Shown here piece after piece: positions 1 through 8,410 of a DNA stretch of 64,000 bases. Position 1 is the first letter of the stretch. Each line of letters begins with the position of its first letter. This DNA comes from Rhodococcus sp. CH91 (GTDB lineage Bacteria; Actinomycetota; Actinomycetes; Mycobacteriales; Mycobacteriaceae). The notes under the pieces are model-generated. The model searched no databases and was not told the origin of the DNA. It saw only the letters and a program-made list of their open reading frames with translations. Made by a program: the position numbers and the translations under genes. The stretch covers positions 434,001-498,000 of the forward strand of contig NZ_JAKFYR010000001.1 in the NCBI RefSeq assembly GCF_022554085.1. The letters are read 5' to 3'.

Positions 1-58
1 CTCGCCGGCGGGCAAGATCCTCAAGACGGATCTGCGGTCACGCCTGTCGGTTTCCTGA
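1..58 (+). CDS. Acyl-CoA synthetase (AMP-binding), C-terminal fragment
   Basis: Only the last 18 codons and the TGA stop lie in the window; the gene starts before base 1. The residues read SPAGKILKTDLR followed by a short tail. This is the A10 motif of the ANL adenylating superfamily, with the lysine that contacts the acyl-adenylate. The enzyme would activate a carboxylic acid to its CoA thioester. It converges on the acyl-CoA dehydrogenase at 127-1311 and shares a hairpin terminator with it. The family is clear from the motif; the substrate cannot be judged. Confidence 0.8.
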   Translation, partial: SPAGKILKTDLRSRLSVS

Positions 59-64
59 CGCAGC

Positions 65-107
65 ACGGCGAAGCCCCCGGGTATCGAGGTACCGGGGGCT
101 TCGCCGT
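65..107. terminator. Bidirectional hairpin terminator
   Basis: Perfect 16-bp inverted repeat: left arm 65-80, right arm 92-107, loop of 11 nt. It sits between the stop of the ligase (58, plus) and the stop of the acyl-CoA dehydrogenase (127, minus), so it can serve both transcripts. There is no U-tract, as is common for actinobacterial terminators. Confidence 0.85.
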
Positions 108-126
108 GGGAAGGCGGACGTGGAAC

Positions 127-1311
127 TCAGGAGTTCTTCTTCTGTTCCTGCTTGACGAGTCCGCCGCCGATGATCAGGCGCTGGATCTCGCTGGTGCCCT
201 CGTACAGGCGCAGCAGTCGCACGTCGCGGTAGATGCGTTCGACCGGCACCTCCCGCATGTATCCGGTACCGCCGTGGATCTGCACCGCGAGATCGGCTAC
301 CTTGCCGACCATTTCGGTGCAGTACAGCTTCGCCACCGAGGGCGCGATCCGGCGATCGGTCTCCTCGACCCATGCCTTCGCGGCGTCGCGCACGAGTGCG
401 CGGCCGGCCATCACACCGGTCTGCTGGTCGGCGATCATCGCCTGTACGAGCTGGAAGTTCCCGATCGGGGTGCCACCCTGGGTGGCGGTCGCGGCGTAGG
501 CGACGGATTCGTCGAGGGCCCGCTGGGCCTGGCCGACCGACAGCGCGGCGATATGTACGCGACCACGGGCCAGGGAGATCATCGCGGCCTTGTAGCCGAC
601 ATCCTCACTGCCGCCGACCAATGACGAAGCCGGGACGCGTACCTCGTCGAAGTGCACGTCGGCGGTCCAGGCACCTTCCTGGCCCATCTTCGCGTCCTTG
701 TTTCCCACCCGGACACCCGGAGTGTCGGCGGGGACGAGGAAGACCGCGATGCCGGTCCCGTTCTCGTCTGCCGGACGGGTGCGGGCGAAGACGACGAACA
801 GATTCGCCAGTGGGGCATTGGTGATGAAGCGCTTCTCGCCGGTGATCACCCAATCGTCGCCGTCGCGCACGGCCTTGGCACGCAGTCCCGAGGGGTTCGA
901 CCCGGCGCCCGGCTCGGTCAGGGCGAAGGATGCGACGACCTCGCCCGAGGCGATGCCTTCGAGCCACTGCTCCTTCTGCTCGTCGGTACCGAAGTTGACG
1001 AGAACCTGACCGGCGATGCCGTTGTTGGTGCCGAACATCGAGCGCAGCGACAGTGTCGTGTAGCCGAGCTCCATGGCGAGTTCGGCGTCCTGCTGCAGAT
1101 TCAGGCCGAGCCCGCCCCACTGCTGCGGAATCGCGTAACCGAACAGGCCCATCTCCTTCGCGGCCGCGCGGATGTCCTCGGGGATCGCATTGGTGTCTGC
1201 GATCTCCTGCTCGCGCGGGACGACCACATTCCGGACGAACGCGCGGGTCTGGGCGAGGATCTCGCGGAAGTCGTCTTCGTCGACCTCGGGGGCAGGGATG
1301 GAGAGTGTCAT
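127..1311 (-). CDS. Acyl-CoA dehydrogenase
   Basis: Flavoenzyme of 394 aa, the usual length for the family. It would introduce the alpha-beta double bond into an acyl-CoA and pass electrons to ETF. Seen in sequence: N-terminal helical domain, the substrate/FAD loop [13 protein letters not shown], the [10 protein letters not shown] segment, and the C-terminal [10 protein letters not shown] segment that carries the expected catalytic glutamate. I start at the ATG at 1311 ([13 protein letters not shown]); an in-frame ATG at 1377 would add 22 atypical residues across the intergenic palindrome. It is divergent from the SDR and thiolase genes, which supply the later beta-oxidation chemistry, so the three probably act together. 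Chain specificity is unknown. Confidence 0.9.
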   Translation of the reverse strand: MTLSIPAPEVDEDDFREILAQTRAFVRNVVVPREQEIADTNAIPEDIRAAAKEMGLFGYAIPQQWGGLGLNLQQDAELAMELGYTTLSLRSMFGTNNGIAGQVLVNFGTDEQKEQWLEGIASGEVVASFALTEPGAGSNPSGLRAKAVRDGDDWVITGEKRFITNAPLANLFVVFARTRPADENGTGIAVFLVPADTPGVRVGNKDAKMGQEGAWTADVHFDEVRVPASSLVGGSEDVGYKAAMISLARGRVHIAALSVGQAQRALDESVAYAATATQGGTPIGNFQLVQAMIADQQTGVMAGRALVRDAAKAWVEETDRRIAPSVAKLYCTEMVGKVADLAVQIHGGTGYMREVPVERIYRDVRLLRLYEGTSEIQRLIIGGGLVKQEQKKNS

Positions 1312-1351
1312 GTACTCGAGTTTCGTATCGCCCACGTGAGGTGTCCAATAC

Positions 1352-1365
1352 GAATGGCGCCATTC
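1352..1365. promoter_or_regulatory. 14-bp perfect palindrome in a divergent promoter region
   Basis: GAATGGCGCCATTC is a perfect 14-bp palindrome in the 168-bp gap between the divergent acyl-CoA dehydrogenase (start 1311) and SDR (start 1480). Position and symmetry suit an operator for a dimeric repressor such as a TetR protein. No cognate regulator lies next to it. Operator function is inferred. Confidence 0.4.
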
Positions 1366-1479
1366 CCGTATAGGCATTCTCGATGGTTCGGAAGGGCGCT
1401 ACCAGCACCGATCGCCGTTATATTCGACGACATCGACACATTCGGGGGCCGGTACGTGCCCCACCGAAAGGAATCTTGG

Positions 1480-2220
1480 ATGTCTCTGCTGGAGAATCGC
1501 ACTGCCGTCATCACCGGTGCCGCTCAGGGAATCGGTTTCGCCATTGCGCAGGAATTCGTCGCCGCCGGTGCCCGCGTGGTGATCGGCGACCTCGACCTCG
1601 ACGCCGCGAACGCCGCCGCGGAGAAGCTCGGTGGCCGTGACGTCGCCCGCGCGGTGCGGGCGAACGTCGTCGAGTCCGACGATTGGGACACCCTGCTCGC
1701 CGAGGCCCTCGACGGTTTCGGTTCGCTCGACGTCGTCGTCAACAACGCGGGCATCACCCGCGACGCCACCATGCGCACGATGACGGAGGAGGACTTCGAT
1801 CTGGTCATCGCGGTGCATCTGAAGGGAACCTGGCACGGCACCCGCAAGGCCGCCGCGATCATGCGTGAGGCCAAGCGCGGCGCGATCGTCAACATCTCGT
1901 CGCTGTCCGGCAAGGTCGGCATGGTCGGACAGACCAACTACTCGGCCGCGAAGGCCGGCATCGTCGGTCTGACCAAGGCTGCCGCGAAGGAGATGGCGCA
2001 CCACGGTGTGCGGGTCAACGCGATCCAGCCCGGCCTGATCCGCTCGGCGATGACCGAGGCCATGCCGCAGAAGGCCTGGGATCAGAAGATGAACGAGATC
2101 CCGATGGGCCGGCCCGGTGAGGTCGGCGAGATCGCTTCCGTTGCTTTGTTCCTCGCCTCCGATATGTCCTCCTACATGACCGGCACCGTCCTCGAGGTCA
2201 CCGGCGGCCGCTTCATGTGA
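1480..2220 (+). CDS. SDR-family 3-oxoacyl reductase / 3-hydroxyacyl-CoA dehydrogenase
   Basis: Classical short-chain dehydrogenase of 246 aa. Seen: cofactor motif TGAAQGIG (residues 12-19), NNAG (88-91), catalytic Ser140/141, Tyr154 and Lys158 in YSAAK, and a C-terminal GGRFM. It resembles FabG and the SDR 3-hydroxyacyl-CoA dehydrogenases; with a thiolase 37 bp downstream and an acyl-CoA dehydrogenase upstream, a beta-oxidation role is more likely than fatty acid synthesis (inference). The start at 1480 is supported by GAAAGGA 8 nt upstream; the longer in-frame extension has no support. Confidence 0.88.
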   Translation: MSLLENRTAVITGAAQGIGFAIAQEFVAAGARVVIGDLDLDAANAAAEKLGGRDVARAVRANVVESDDWDTLLAEALDGFGSLDVVVNNAGITRDATMRTMTEEDFDLVIAVHLKGTWHGTRKAAAIMREAKRGAIVNISSLSGKVGMVGQTNYSAAKAGIVGLTKAAAKEMAHHGVRVNAIQPGLIRSAMTEAMPQKAWDQKMNEIPMGRPGEVGEIASVALFLASDMSSYMTGTVLEVTGGRFM

Positions 2221-2257
2221 CGGTCGCTCCGTCACCCGGTTCTCCCGAAAGGTCATC

Positions 2258-3469
2258 ATGCGCGAAGTAGTCGTCTGCGAGCCGGTCCGTACTCCGATCG
2301 GCCGCTACGGAGGAATGTTCAAGTCCCTCACTGCGGTCGATCTCGGTGTCGCAGCACTGAAGGGTCTGCTCGATCGCACCGGTGTTGCGCCCGAACAGGT
2401 TCAGGACGTCATCCTCGGCCATTGCAACGGCAACAGCGAGGCACCTGCGATCGGCCGGGTCGTCGCCCTCGACGCCGGACTGCCGGTCACCGTGCCGGGC
2501 ATGCACATCGACCGTCGCTGCGGTTCGGGTCTGCAAGCCGTCATCCAGGCCGCCTTCCAGGTCGGCAACGGCGACCACGATCTCGTCGTCGCCGGGGGCA
2601 CCGAGTCGATGAGCAACGCCGCGTTCTACTCGACCGACATCCGCTGGGGTGGCGCCCGCAGCGGAGTGCAGATGCACGACGGTCTCGTACGGGCGCGATC
2701 CACGGCCGGTGGACGCTTCTATCCCGTGCCCGGCGGCATGATCGAGACCGCCGAGAACCTGCGCGCCGAGTACGGCATCACTCGTCTCGAGCAGGACGAG
2801 CTCGCCGCGGAATCGCACGCCCGCGCCGTCGCCGCGCAGAAGAACGGCATCCTCGCCGAGGAGATCGTGCCGGTCACCGTCAGCAGCCGTAAGGGCGAGG
2901 AGGTCATCGACACCGACGAGCACCCGCGCGCCGACACGACCGTCGAGACGCTCTCGAAGCTCCGTCCGATCATGGGCAAGCAGGATCCCGACGCCACCGT
3001 CACCGCGGGCAACGCCAGCGGGCAGAACGACGCGGCGTCGATGGCGATCGTGACCACTGCCGAGAAGGCGTCCGAACTCGGTCTGACCCCGCTGGTGCGG
3101 ATCGTCTCGTGGGGTCTCGCCGGTGTGCAGCCCAAGATCATGGGTATCGGTCCCGTACCTGCCACGGAGATCGCTCTGAACCGGGCCGGGATCACCCTCA
3201 CCGACGTCGATCTCATCGAACTCAACGAGGCATTCGCCGCGCAGGCACTCGCGGTGACGCGGGAGTGGAAGTTCGGCAAGTCCGACTTCGAGCGCACGAA
3301 CGTGCACGGTTCGGGCATCTCCCTCGGCCACCCGGTCGGCGCGACCGGCGGACGCATGCTCGCGAGCCTGGCCCGCGAACTGCACCGCCGCGAGGCCCGC
3401 TACGGTCTCGAGACGATGTGCATCGGCGGCGGGCAGGGGCTGGCCGCGGTCTTCGAACGCGTCTCCTGA
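2258..3469 (+). CDS. Acetyl-CoA C-acyltransferase (thiolase)
   Basis: Thiolase of 403 aa that would cleave 3-ketoacyl-CoA with CoA, or run the reverse condensation. Seen: the nucleophile Cys88 in DRRCGSG, the GHPVGATG motif (His358), and the second cysteine in MCIGGGQG (about residue 388), so the catalytic triad is complete. Start ATG with GAAAGG 5 nt upstream. It follows the SDR by 37 bp on the same strand and is probably co-transcribed, giving the last two steps of a beta-oxidation cycle. Confidence 0.92.
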   Translation: MREVVVCEPVRTPIGRYGGMFKSLTAVDLGVAALKGLLDRTGVAPEQVQDVILGHCNGNSEAPAIGRVVALDAGLPVTVPGMHIDRRCGSGLQAVIQAAFQVGNGDHDLVVAGGTESMSNAAFYSTDIRWGGARSGVQMHDGLVRARSTAGGRFYPVPGGMIETAENLRAEYGITRLEQDELAAESHARAVAAQKNGILAEEIVPVTVSSRKGEEVIDTDEHPRADTTVETLSKLRPIMGKQDPDATVTAGNASGQNDAASMAIVTTAEKASELGLTPLVRIVSWGLAGVQPKIMGIGPVPATEIALNRAGITLTDVDLIELNEAFAAQALAVTREWKFGKSDFERTNVHGSGISLGHPVGATGGRMLASLARELHRREARYGLETMCIGGGQGLAAVFERVS

Positions 3470-3491
3470 CAGCGCCACTCGTGACGGCGCG

Positions 3492-3533
3492 GAGGTCGTG
3501 TGCGTGTTTCCCACGAAGCCCGCACACGGCCTC
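3492..3533. terminator. Hairpin terminator between convergent genes
   Basis: 13-bp arms (3492-3504 and 3521-3533) with one G-T type mismatch, flanked by an outer complementary pair (AGCGCCAC / GTGGCGCT). It lies between the thiolase stop at 3469 and the methyltransferase stop at 3555. Confidence 0.6.
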
Positions 3534-3554
3534 CCCGTGGCGCTGCCCGCGGCC

Positions 3555-4658
3555 CTATCCGGTGCGGAGCAGGTAGAAGCGGAAGAATCCGACATCCTCG
3601 ATGGGTAGAACGTCCACAGCGGTGAAACCCGCGTCGAGCGCGTAGCGCCGAAGCGTGGCGGGCCGCATGACCGTCCCTGTCGCGGCACTCGGTGTGTGGC
3701 TCATTCCGTCGGGAAGGCACACCGTGAGGCTGTAGCCGTACATGAGTCGTTCGAGGTCGTCGCCGGGAGCGGTGAAGGTCTCGGCGACCGCTTCGTCCAT
3801 GACGATCATGAACCCGCCCGGTGTGAGCGAACGCCGTACCGCGGCCAGGACCTCGACCGGACGCGGCATGTCGTGGAGACACTCGAATGCGAAGGCCGCA
3901 CGGAAGTGCCCTGCCGGGAGTTCGGATGCATCGCACCGGGTGAAGGTGACCCGTTGTGCCACATCGTCGTCGGTGCGGCTCTCGGTAGCGAGATTCGACC
4001 GGGCGAGAGCGACCGAGGGCGGGTCGATGTCGACACCGTGCACGTGGGATCCCGGATAGGTGCGCGCGAGCGTGATCGTGGACCATCCTCCGCCGCAACC
4101 GATATCGGCGATCCGTGCGCCGGGTTCGCCGAGCATCCGGTCGATCTCGGGTATCGAGCGCAGGGCGCCGGGTAGCGACTTCTCGAACAGGGGTCTGTTC
4201 GCATCGGCCTGGGATTCACGCACGTCACGGCCGAACCGGCTCCAGCTCACCCCACCGCCGTCGCGGTACGCCTCGAGCAGGCCGGGAAGTTGCATGGTGG
4301 CGCCGCAGATCATCCGGGCGAGCGGTGCGAGATAGGACAGGCTGTGGGGATCGGTGAGCACTTCGCGACCGGCGGGCGACAGGACGAAGCGGGGCGGATC
4401 GCCGTCCTCGACGCCCAGCAGGCCCGTCACGGCCTGCTGTTCGAGCCATTCGCGGGTGTAGCGCGGGTGGGTGCCGGTGCGTGCGGCCAGTTCGTCGGCG
4501 GCGGCGGGTCCGTCCTCGGCGAGGCTTCGATACCAGCCGAGACGGTCACCGAGCAGGATGGCGAGGGTGTCCATGCTGCCGAGCACGGAATCGAGGACGC
4601 GCTGCGCGAAGGCGTCCACGGAGTCGAGATCGGTGGGGGAGGTCGCCGAAGCGGACAT
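3555..4658 (-). CDS. Class I SAM-dependent methyltransferase with N-terminal winged-helix domain
   Basis: Protein of 367 aa. An N-terminal helical, winged-helix-like domain (about residues 25-110, with ADELAARTGTHPRYTREWL) is followed by a Rossmann methyltransferase whose motif I reads DIGCGGGWST, with an acidic residue at the end of the next strand (HGVDID). The layout recalls O-methyltransferase-like proteins with a dimerisation domain and the mycobacterial Rv2258c type. I start at the ATG at 4658 because GGGAG lies 9 nt upstream; an ATG at 4667 is possible. Substrate unknown. The next gene on the same strand, a LysR regulator, ends 85 bp upstream. Confidence 0.8.
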   Translation of the reverse strand: MSASATSPTDLDSVDAFAQRVLDSVLGSMDTLAILLGDRLGWYRSLAEDGPAAADELAARTGTHPRYTREWLEQQAVTGLLGVEDGDPPRFVLSPAGREVLTDPHSLSYLAPLARMICGATMQLPGLLEAYRDGGGVSWSRFGRDVRESQADANRPLFEKSLPGALRSIPEIDRMLGEPGARIADIGCGGGWSTITLARTYPGSHVHGVDIDPPSVALARSNLATESRTDDDVAQRVTFTRCDASELPAGHFRAAFAFECLHDMPRPVEVLAAVRRSLTPGGFMIVMDEAVAETFTAPGDDLERLMYGYSLTVCLPDGMSHTPSAATGTVMRPATLRRYALDAGFTAVDVLPIEDVGFFRFYLLRTG

Positions 4659-4743
4659 ACGGATCATCTCCCGACGCGGAAGCGGGTGTCGTACCCGTTC
4701 ATCCTCGCGCCCCGCCGTCCGGATGTCACCGTCCCCCGGGAAG

Positions 4744-5637
4744 TCACCCCTTCGGCGCGATCTCCTCGGACGACCGCACGAAGTCGACGAACGCCCGGCC
4801 CGCCTTCGACAGCGAAGCCGGGTCGAACACCAGCCCGTACGACTGCGCGAAGGTCGGCTCGCACGGACGGACCACCGCCACGTCCTGCACCGACTCGGCG
4901 AGGGAACGCTCGACGAAGGATCCACCCAGACCTGCGAGCACCATCGGCAGCCGGGCCTCCCGATGGTCGGTGAGTACCGAGATGGGACGCCGGACCTCGG
5001 CGCGGCGTAGCGCGTGATCGATCGAATCGCTCACCGATCCCATACCTCGCGGTACGAAGACCATCGGGATGTCGGGCAGATCGGCCAACGGGAGAGGTCC
5101 GGGTGGGAGATCGGTACCGGGTGGATAGGCCAGCCAGTACTCCGTCTGGCCGAGTTCGATGATCTCGAGTCCCACCTCGTCCTCACGGGACAGATGGGTG
5201 ACGACGAATTCGCAGTGACCGTCGTGGATGACCGAGGCCGTGGACTCCTCCGTCCGCAGATCACCGAGCCGCGCGGTGACCTTGGGGTGCCGGCGCCGGA
5301 ATTCGGACACCAGATCGACGATCGGTCCGGTCGCGAGAGCGGGGAACACCATCAGGTCCAGCCGGCCGGTCACCTCGGTGGTGGACACGGTCAGCAACTC
5401 CTCGACCGCGTTCACATCGCGCAGGATCTGCCGGCTCGGACCGATGAGAGCCTTGCCCGCTGCTGTGAGCACCATGCCGCGCCCGATGCGATGGAACAGT
5501 TGTACGCCCAGCTCGCGTTCGAGACTGCGCAGCGCCTGGGAGACGGTGGGTTGTGCCACCCCGAGTTCGGCGGCGGCGCCGTTGATACCGTCGTTCTCCA
5601 CGACGGCGAGGAAATACTCGACCTGCCGGAACTCCAT
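4744..5637 (-). CDS. LysR-family transcriptional regulator
   Basis: LysR regulator of 297 aa, normal length. The N-terminal winged HTH spans about residues 1-60 (MEFRQVEYFLAVVENDG, then AAAELGVAQPTVSQALRSLE), followed by a substrate-binding-like effector domain from about residue 90. It lies 4 bp downstream of a second LysR gene on the same strand, so the two are probably one transcript. Target genes are not evident; the methyltransferase or the crotonase operon next door are candidates by position only. Confidence 0.88.
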   Translation of the reverse strand: MEFRQVEYFLAVVENDGINGAAAELGVAQPTVSQALRSLERELGVQLFHRIGRGMVLTAAGKALIGPSRQILRDVNAVEELLTVSTTEVTGRLDLMVFPALATGPIVDLVSEFRRRHPKVTARLGDLRTEESTASVIHDGHCEFVVTHLSREDEVGLEIIELGQTEYWLAYPPGTDLPPGPLPLADLPDIPMVFVPRGMGSVSDSIDHALRRAEVRRPISVLTDHREARLPMVLAGLGGSFVERSLAESVQDVAVVRPCEPTFAQSYGLVFDPASLSKAGRAFVDFVRSSEEIAPKG

Positions 5638-5641
5638 GTGC

Positions 5642-6511
5642 TCACCCCTCCCAGGTGCTGGCCGTGGTGGTCGCGACGAAGGCCGCGGCCGCCGGGGAAG
5701 GGTCGCCGGGCCGCATCACCAGTCCGACGGGACGCAGGAACGGCGGGTCCAGCGAGCGGACCACCGCGCCGGGAATCTGCTTCTCGGCGACACGCCGCGG
5801 TACCACCGTGCCGGCCGTACCGCGTTCGACGAACTGCCACAGGGCGGCCTGGTTGGCGCAGTCGACCACGACATTCTGTTCCCCGAGCAGTTCACCGGTG
5901 CGCGCGGCGCTCGCGCGGGACCCGAGGTCGAGGACGAGCGGGAAATCGCGGACCTGCGCCCGTGTCACCGGGTCGGGGACATCGCTCGCGAGATCGGGGT
6001 GCAGGGCCAGCACCATCTCCTGCTCGAGCACCGGCACCGTGATCATGCCGGCGTGCTCGACCGACAGGTCGGTGATGCCGATCTCCGCTTCGCCGCGACG
6101 CAGGGCCGCATGCACCCCGGCCGGACCTTCGGCGTCGCTCACCCGCACCGTCAGTTTCGGGTAACGGCTGCGGAAGCGCTGGACGAACTCGATGACGGGG
6201 TGGATCGAGAACGTCGCGTAGGTCACGATCTCGACGCGGCCCGCTTCGAGATCGCGTACCGCCGCGACCTTCTGTTTCGCACGCTCGACGTCGGCGAGGA
6301 TCCGGCGCGCCGCGACCTCGAGAGCCCGGCCGTCCTCGGTGAGCGTGAGCCGTCGTCCGGTGCGGTCGAACAGGGTCGTCCCCAGCCGGCGTTCGAGCGT
6401 GCGGATCGCCTGTGACAACGAGGGTTGCGAAATATAAAGAGCACGAGCTGCCTTCGTGATTCCACCGTGGTCGACGACAGCCACGAAGTAGGTCACGAGA
6501 TGCAGGTCCAC
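5642..6511 (-). CDS. LysR-family transcriptional regulator
   Basis: LysR regulator of 289 aa. HTH at residues 1-60 (MDLHLVTYFVAVVDHGG, then AARALYISQPSLSQAIRTLE), then the effector domain. It is similar in design to the gene 4 bp downstream, which suggests an old tandem duplication. The leader before the start is short (71 bp to the crotonase stop) and contains the crotonase terminator, so its promoter must lie within or just before it. Confidence 0.88.
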   Translation of the reverse strand: MDLHLVTYFVAVVDHGGITKAARALYISQPSLSQAIRTLERRLGTTLFDRTGRRLTLTEDGRALEVAARRILADVERAKQKVAAVRDLEAGRVEIVTYATFSIHPVIEFVQRFRSRYPKLTVRVSDAEGPAGVHAALRRGEAEIGITDLSVEHAGMITVPVLEQEMVLALHPDLASDVPDPVTRAQVRDFPLVLDLGSRASAARTGELLGEQNVVVDCANQAALWQFVERGTAGTVVPRRVAEKQIPGAVVRSLDPPFLRPVGLVMRPGDPSPAAAAFVATTTASTWEG

Positions 6512-6552
6512 CCGGCTATCCTAGGCGACCGTGTGAATCGGGCCTCGGGGAA

Positions 6553-6581
6553 CCTGCCGTGACCACCGGACGCGCGGCAGG
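6553..6581 (-). terminator. Short hairpin downstream of the crotonase gene
   Basis: 7-bp perfect arms CCTGCCG (6553-6559) and CGGCAGG (6575-6581) immediately after the crotonase TAG stop (6583-6585, minus strand). A plausible but short terminator; it also lies in the leader of the LysR gene. Confidence 0.4.
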
Positions 6582-6582
6582 A

Positions 6583-7344
6583 CTACTCGCCCTTCCAGAC
6601 CGGCGCTCGCTTCTCGGCGAACGCCCGAGCGCCCTCCTGTGCATCGGACGAGGCGAACACCGGATCGATGAACGCGCGCTGGGCGACGAAAGCATCGGGA
6701 TCGGTGTAGGCGGCGGCCATGGAGACGACCTGCTTGGTCGCCCGCACCGCGAGCGGGCCGTTCGCTGCGACGCGAGCCGCGAGTTCCTGTGCCACCGCCA
6801 GTGCCTGGCCGGGTTCGGTGACACGGTTGACCAGTCCGTGTGCGTAGGCGACCTCGGCGGTGAGCGGATCGCCGGTGATGGCCATCTCCATCGCTACGGG
6901 ATACGGCAGGATCTTCGGCAGGCGCAGGAGGCCGCCTGCGGCCGCTGCGAGTCCTCGCTTGACCTCGGGGATACCGAATTTCGCATCCCTGGACGCGACG
7001 ATCAGGTCGGCGGCGAGTGCGAGCTCGCACCCTCCGGCCAGGGCCCAGCCCTCGACGGCGGCGATGAGCGGTTTGGTCGGCGGGGCCTCGGTGATGCCAC
7101 CGAAACCGCGTCCCGGGATCGTCGGACGCTCACCGCGGGCAAATGCCTTGAGATCCATTCCGGCGCAGAATGTTCCACCGGAGCCCGTGAGAATGCCGAT
7201 CGTCAGGTCGGGGCGTGCCTCGAACTCGTCGAGGGCGGCGGCCAGCGCTTTCGCGACCTCGAGGTTCACGGCGTTCTTGGCCTCGGGGCGGTTGAGGGTG
7301 AATACGGCCACGCCGTCGGCGAATTCGGTGAGAACAACGCTCAT
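6583..7344 (-). CDS. Enoyl-CoA hydratase/isomerase family protein (crotonase)
   Basis: Crotonase-fold protein of 253 aa. Seen: NRPEAKNAVN near the N-terminus, the oxyanion-hole segments GMDLKAFARG and WALAGGCELALA, and the typical C-terminal GLVNRVTEPGQAL. It would hydrate or isomerise an enoyl-CoA. Start at the ATG at 7344, with AAGGA 8-9 nt upstream and one base between it and the stop of the upstream hydrolase gene, so translation is probably coupled. Last gene of the ligase-hydrolase-crotonase operon. Crotonases vary widely in reaction, so the exact chemistry is open. Confidence 0.88.
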   Translation of the reverse strand: MSVVLTEFADGVAVFTLNRPEAKNAVNLEVAKALAAALDEFEARPDLTIGILTGSGGTFCAGMDLKAFARGERPTIPGRGFGGITEAPPTKPLIAAVEGWALAGGCELALAADLIVASRDAKFGIPEVKRGLAAAAGGLLRLPKILPYPVAMEMAITGDPLTAEVAYAHGLVNRVTEPGQALAVAQELAARVAANGPLAVRATKQVVSMAAAYTDPDAFVAQRAFIDPVFASSDAQEGARAFAEKRAPVWKGE

Positions 7345-7345
7345 G

Positions 7346-8410
7346 TCAGTTTTCCTTCGTATCGATCGGAGGGGAGAGAGTCCAGCGGGCGGGAGTTCCA
7401 CCGTCGGAGCGGATGTCGCCTCGGTCGGCGAGCACGATGAGGTGCGCCTGGGTTTCGCGGACCGCGAGTCGCTGCAACCGGGGTGACATCACGTCGATGG
7501 GCCGGGACCACGTCACGCGGGTCGTCACCTGCCATGCCGTCGACTCGGGTCGTGCCGCGATCGCGTCACGGATCTCACCGAGCCGGAGCTCGTGGTGATC
7601 CATCAGCTGGTGTGCCCGCTCGGTGATCCCACGGAAGCGGTACTCGTGGCCTGGGAGCACCTCGCAGTCGGGAAGTGACGTCGTCGCGTGCAGCGACAGC
7701 AGATATCGGTGCAGCGGGTCGGTCAGTTCACCGGGGCCGGAGGAGATGTTGGGGCTGATGCGCGGGAGCATGTGGTCGCCGCTGAACAGCAGTTCGCGGT
7801 CGCGGTCGACGAAGGCGAGGTGGCCGGGGGTATGCCCGGGTGTCCAGATCGCCTCGATGTTCCAGCCCGGAATGTCGAGCCGGTCTCCGTGTGCGAGAAC
7901 GATGTCGGCGCTCTCTCCCGGCGGAAAGCGCACGAGTTCGAAGCGGGCCGCCTCCACGACTTCCGGGGGAGCTCCGAGTCCCGTCAGGTCGACGCGCCAG
8001 GCTTCCTTGTCGGCGGCGACGTCCTCGGCGGTGAAGTGCCCGAGAGCCGTTGCGTCGGCGGCATGCATCGCGATGACGGCGCCGGCGGTCTCCCTCAGCC
8101 GGGGCGCAAGACCGAAATGGTCGGGATGCAGATGGGTGACGGCGACGTAACGCGTCTCGGTGATGTGGTGGCCGGTGGACTCGACACCCGTGACCAGGGC
8201 ATCCCACGACTCCTCGGTGTCCATACCCGGATCGATCAGGGCGACACCGTTGTCGAGCGCGAGCGCGTAGGACAGCACGTAACGCAGGGGATTGTCCGGC
8301 ATCGGCACGGGTATCGACCACAGTCCCGGCCGGACCTCCTCGACGGGTGGCAGTGTCCGGGCTGCCCACGCCTCACGCTGGACCGTACCGATGTCCTCGG
8401 TGCGGATCAT
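7346..8410 (-). CDS. Metallo-beta-lactamase-fold hydrolase
   Basis: 354 aa, with the metal motif THLHPDH (His93, His95, Asp97, His98), a later GHTPGHLAF segment and SGDHMLP, all typical of the glyoxalase II-like MBL superfamily. These enzymes hydrolyse thioesters, lactones or phosphoesters. Its start overlaps the stop of the upstream acyl-CoA ligase (ATGA), and the crotonase follows with a 1-nt gap, so a thioesterase-like role on a CoA intermediate is a reasonable inference. A C-terminal helical region of about 100 residues follows the MBL core. Confidence 0.85.
   Translation of the reverse strand: MIRTEDIGTVQREAWAARTLPPVEEVRPGLWSIPVPMPDNPLRYVLSYALALDNGVALIDPGMDTEESWDALVTGVESTGHHITETRYVAVTHLHPDHFGLAPRLRETAGAVIAMHAADATALGHFTAEDVAADKEAWRVDLTGLGAPPEVVEAARFELVRFPPGESADIVLAHGDRLDIPGWNIEAIWTPGHTPGHLAFVDRDRELLFSGDHMLPRISPNISSGPGELTDPLHRYLLSLHATTSLPDCEVLPGHEYRFRGITERAHQLMDHHELRLGEIRDAIAARPESTAWQVTTRVTWSRPIDVMSPRLQRLAVRETQAHLIVLADRGDIRSDGGTPARWTLSPPIDTKEN

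Noticed and set aside
652-1479. Long upstream extension of the SDR frame
   Set aside because: It runs antisense through the acyl-CoA dehydrogenase; GAAAGGA and the canonical SDR N-terminus fix the start at 1480.
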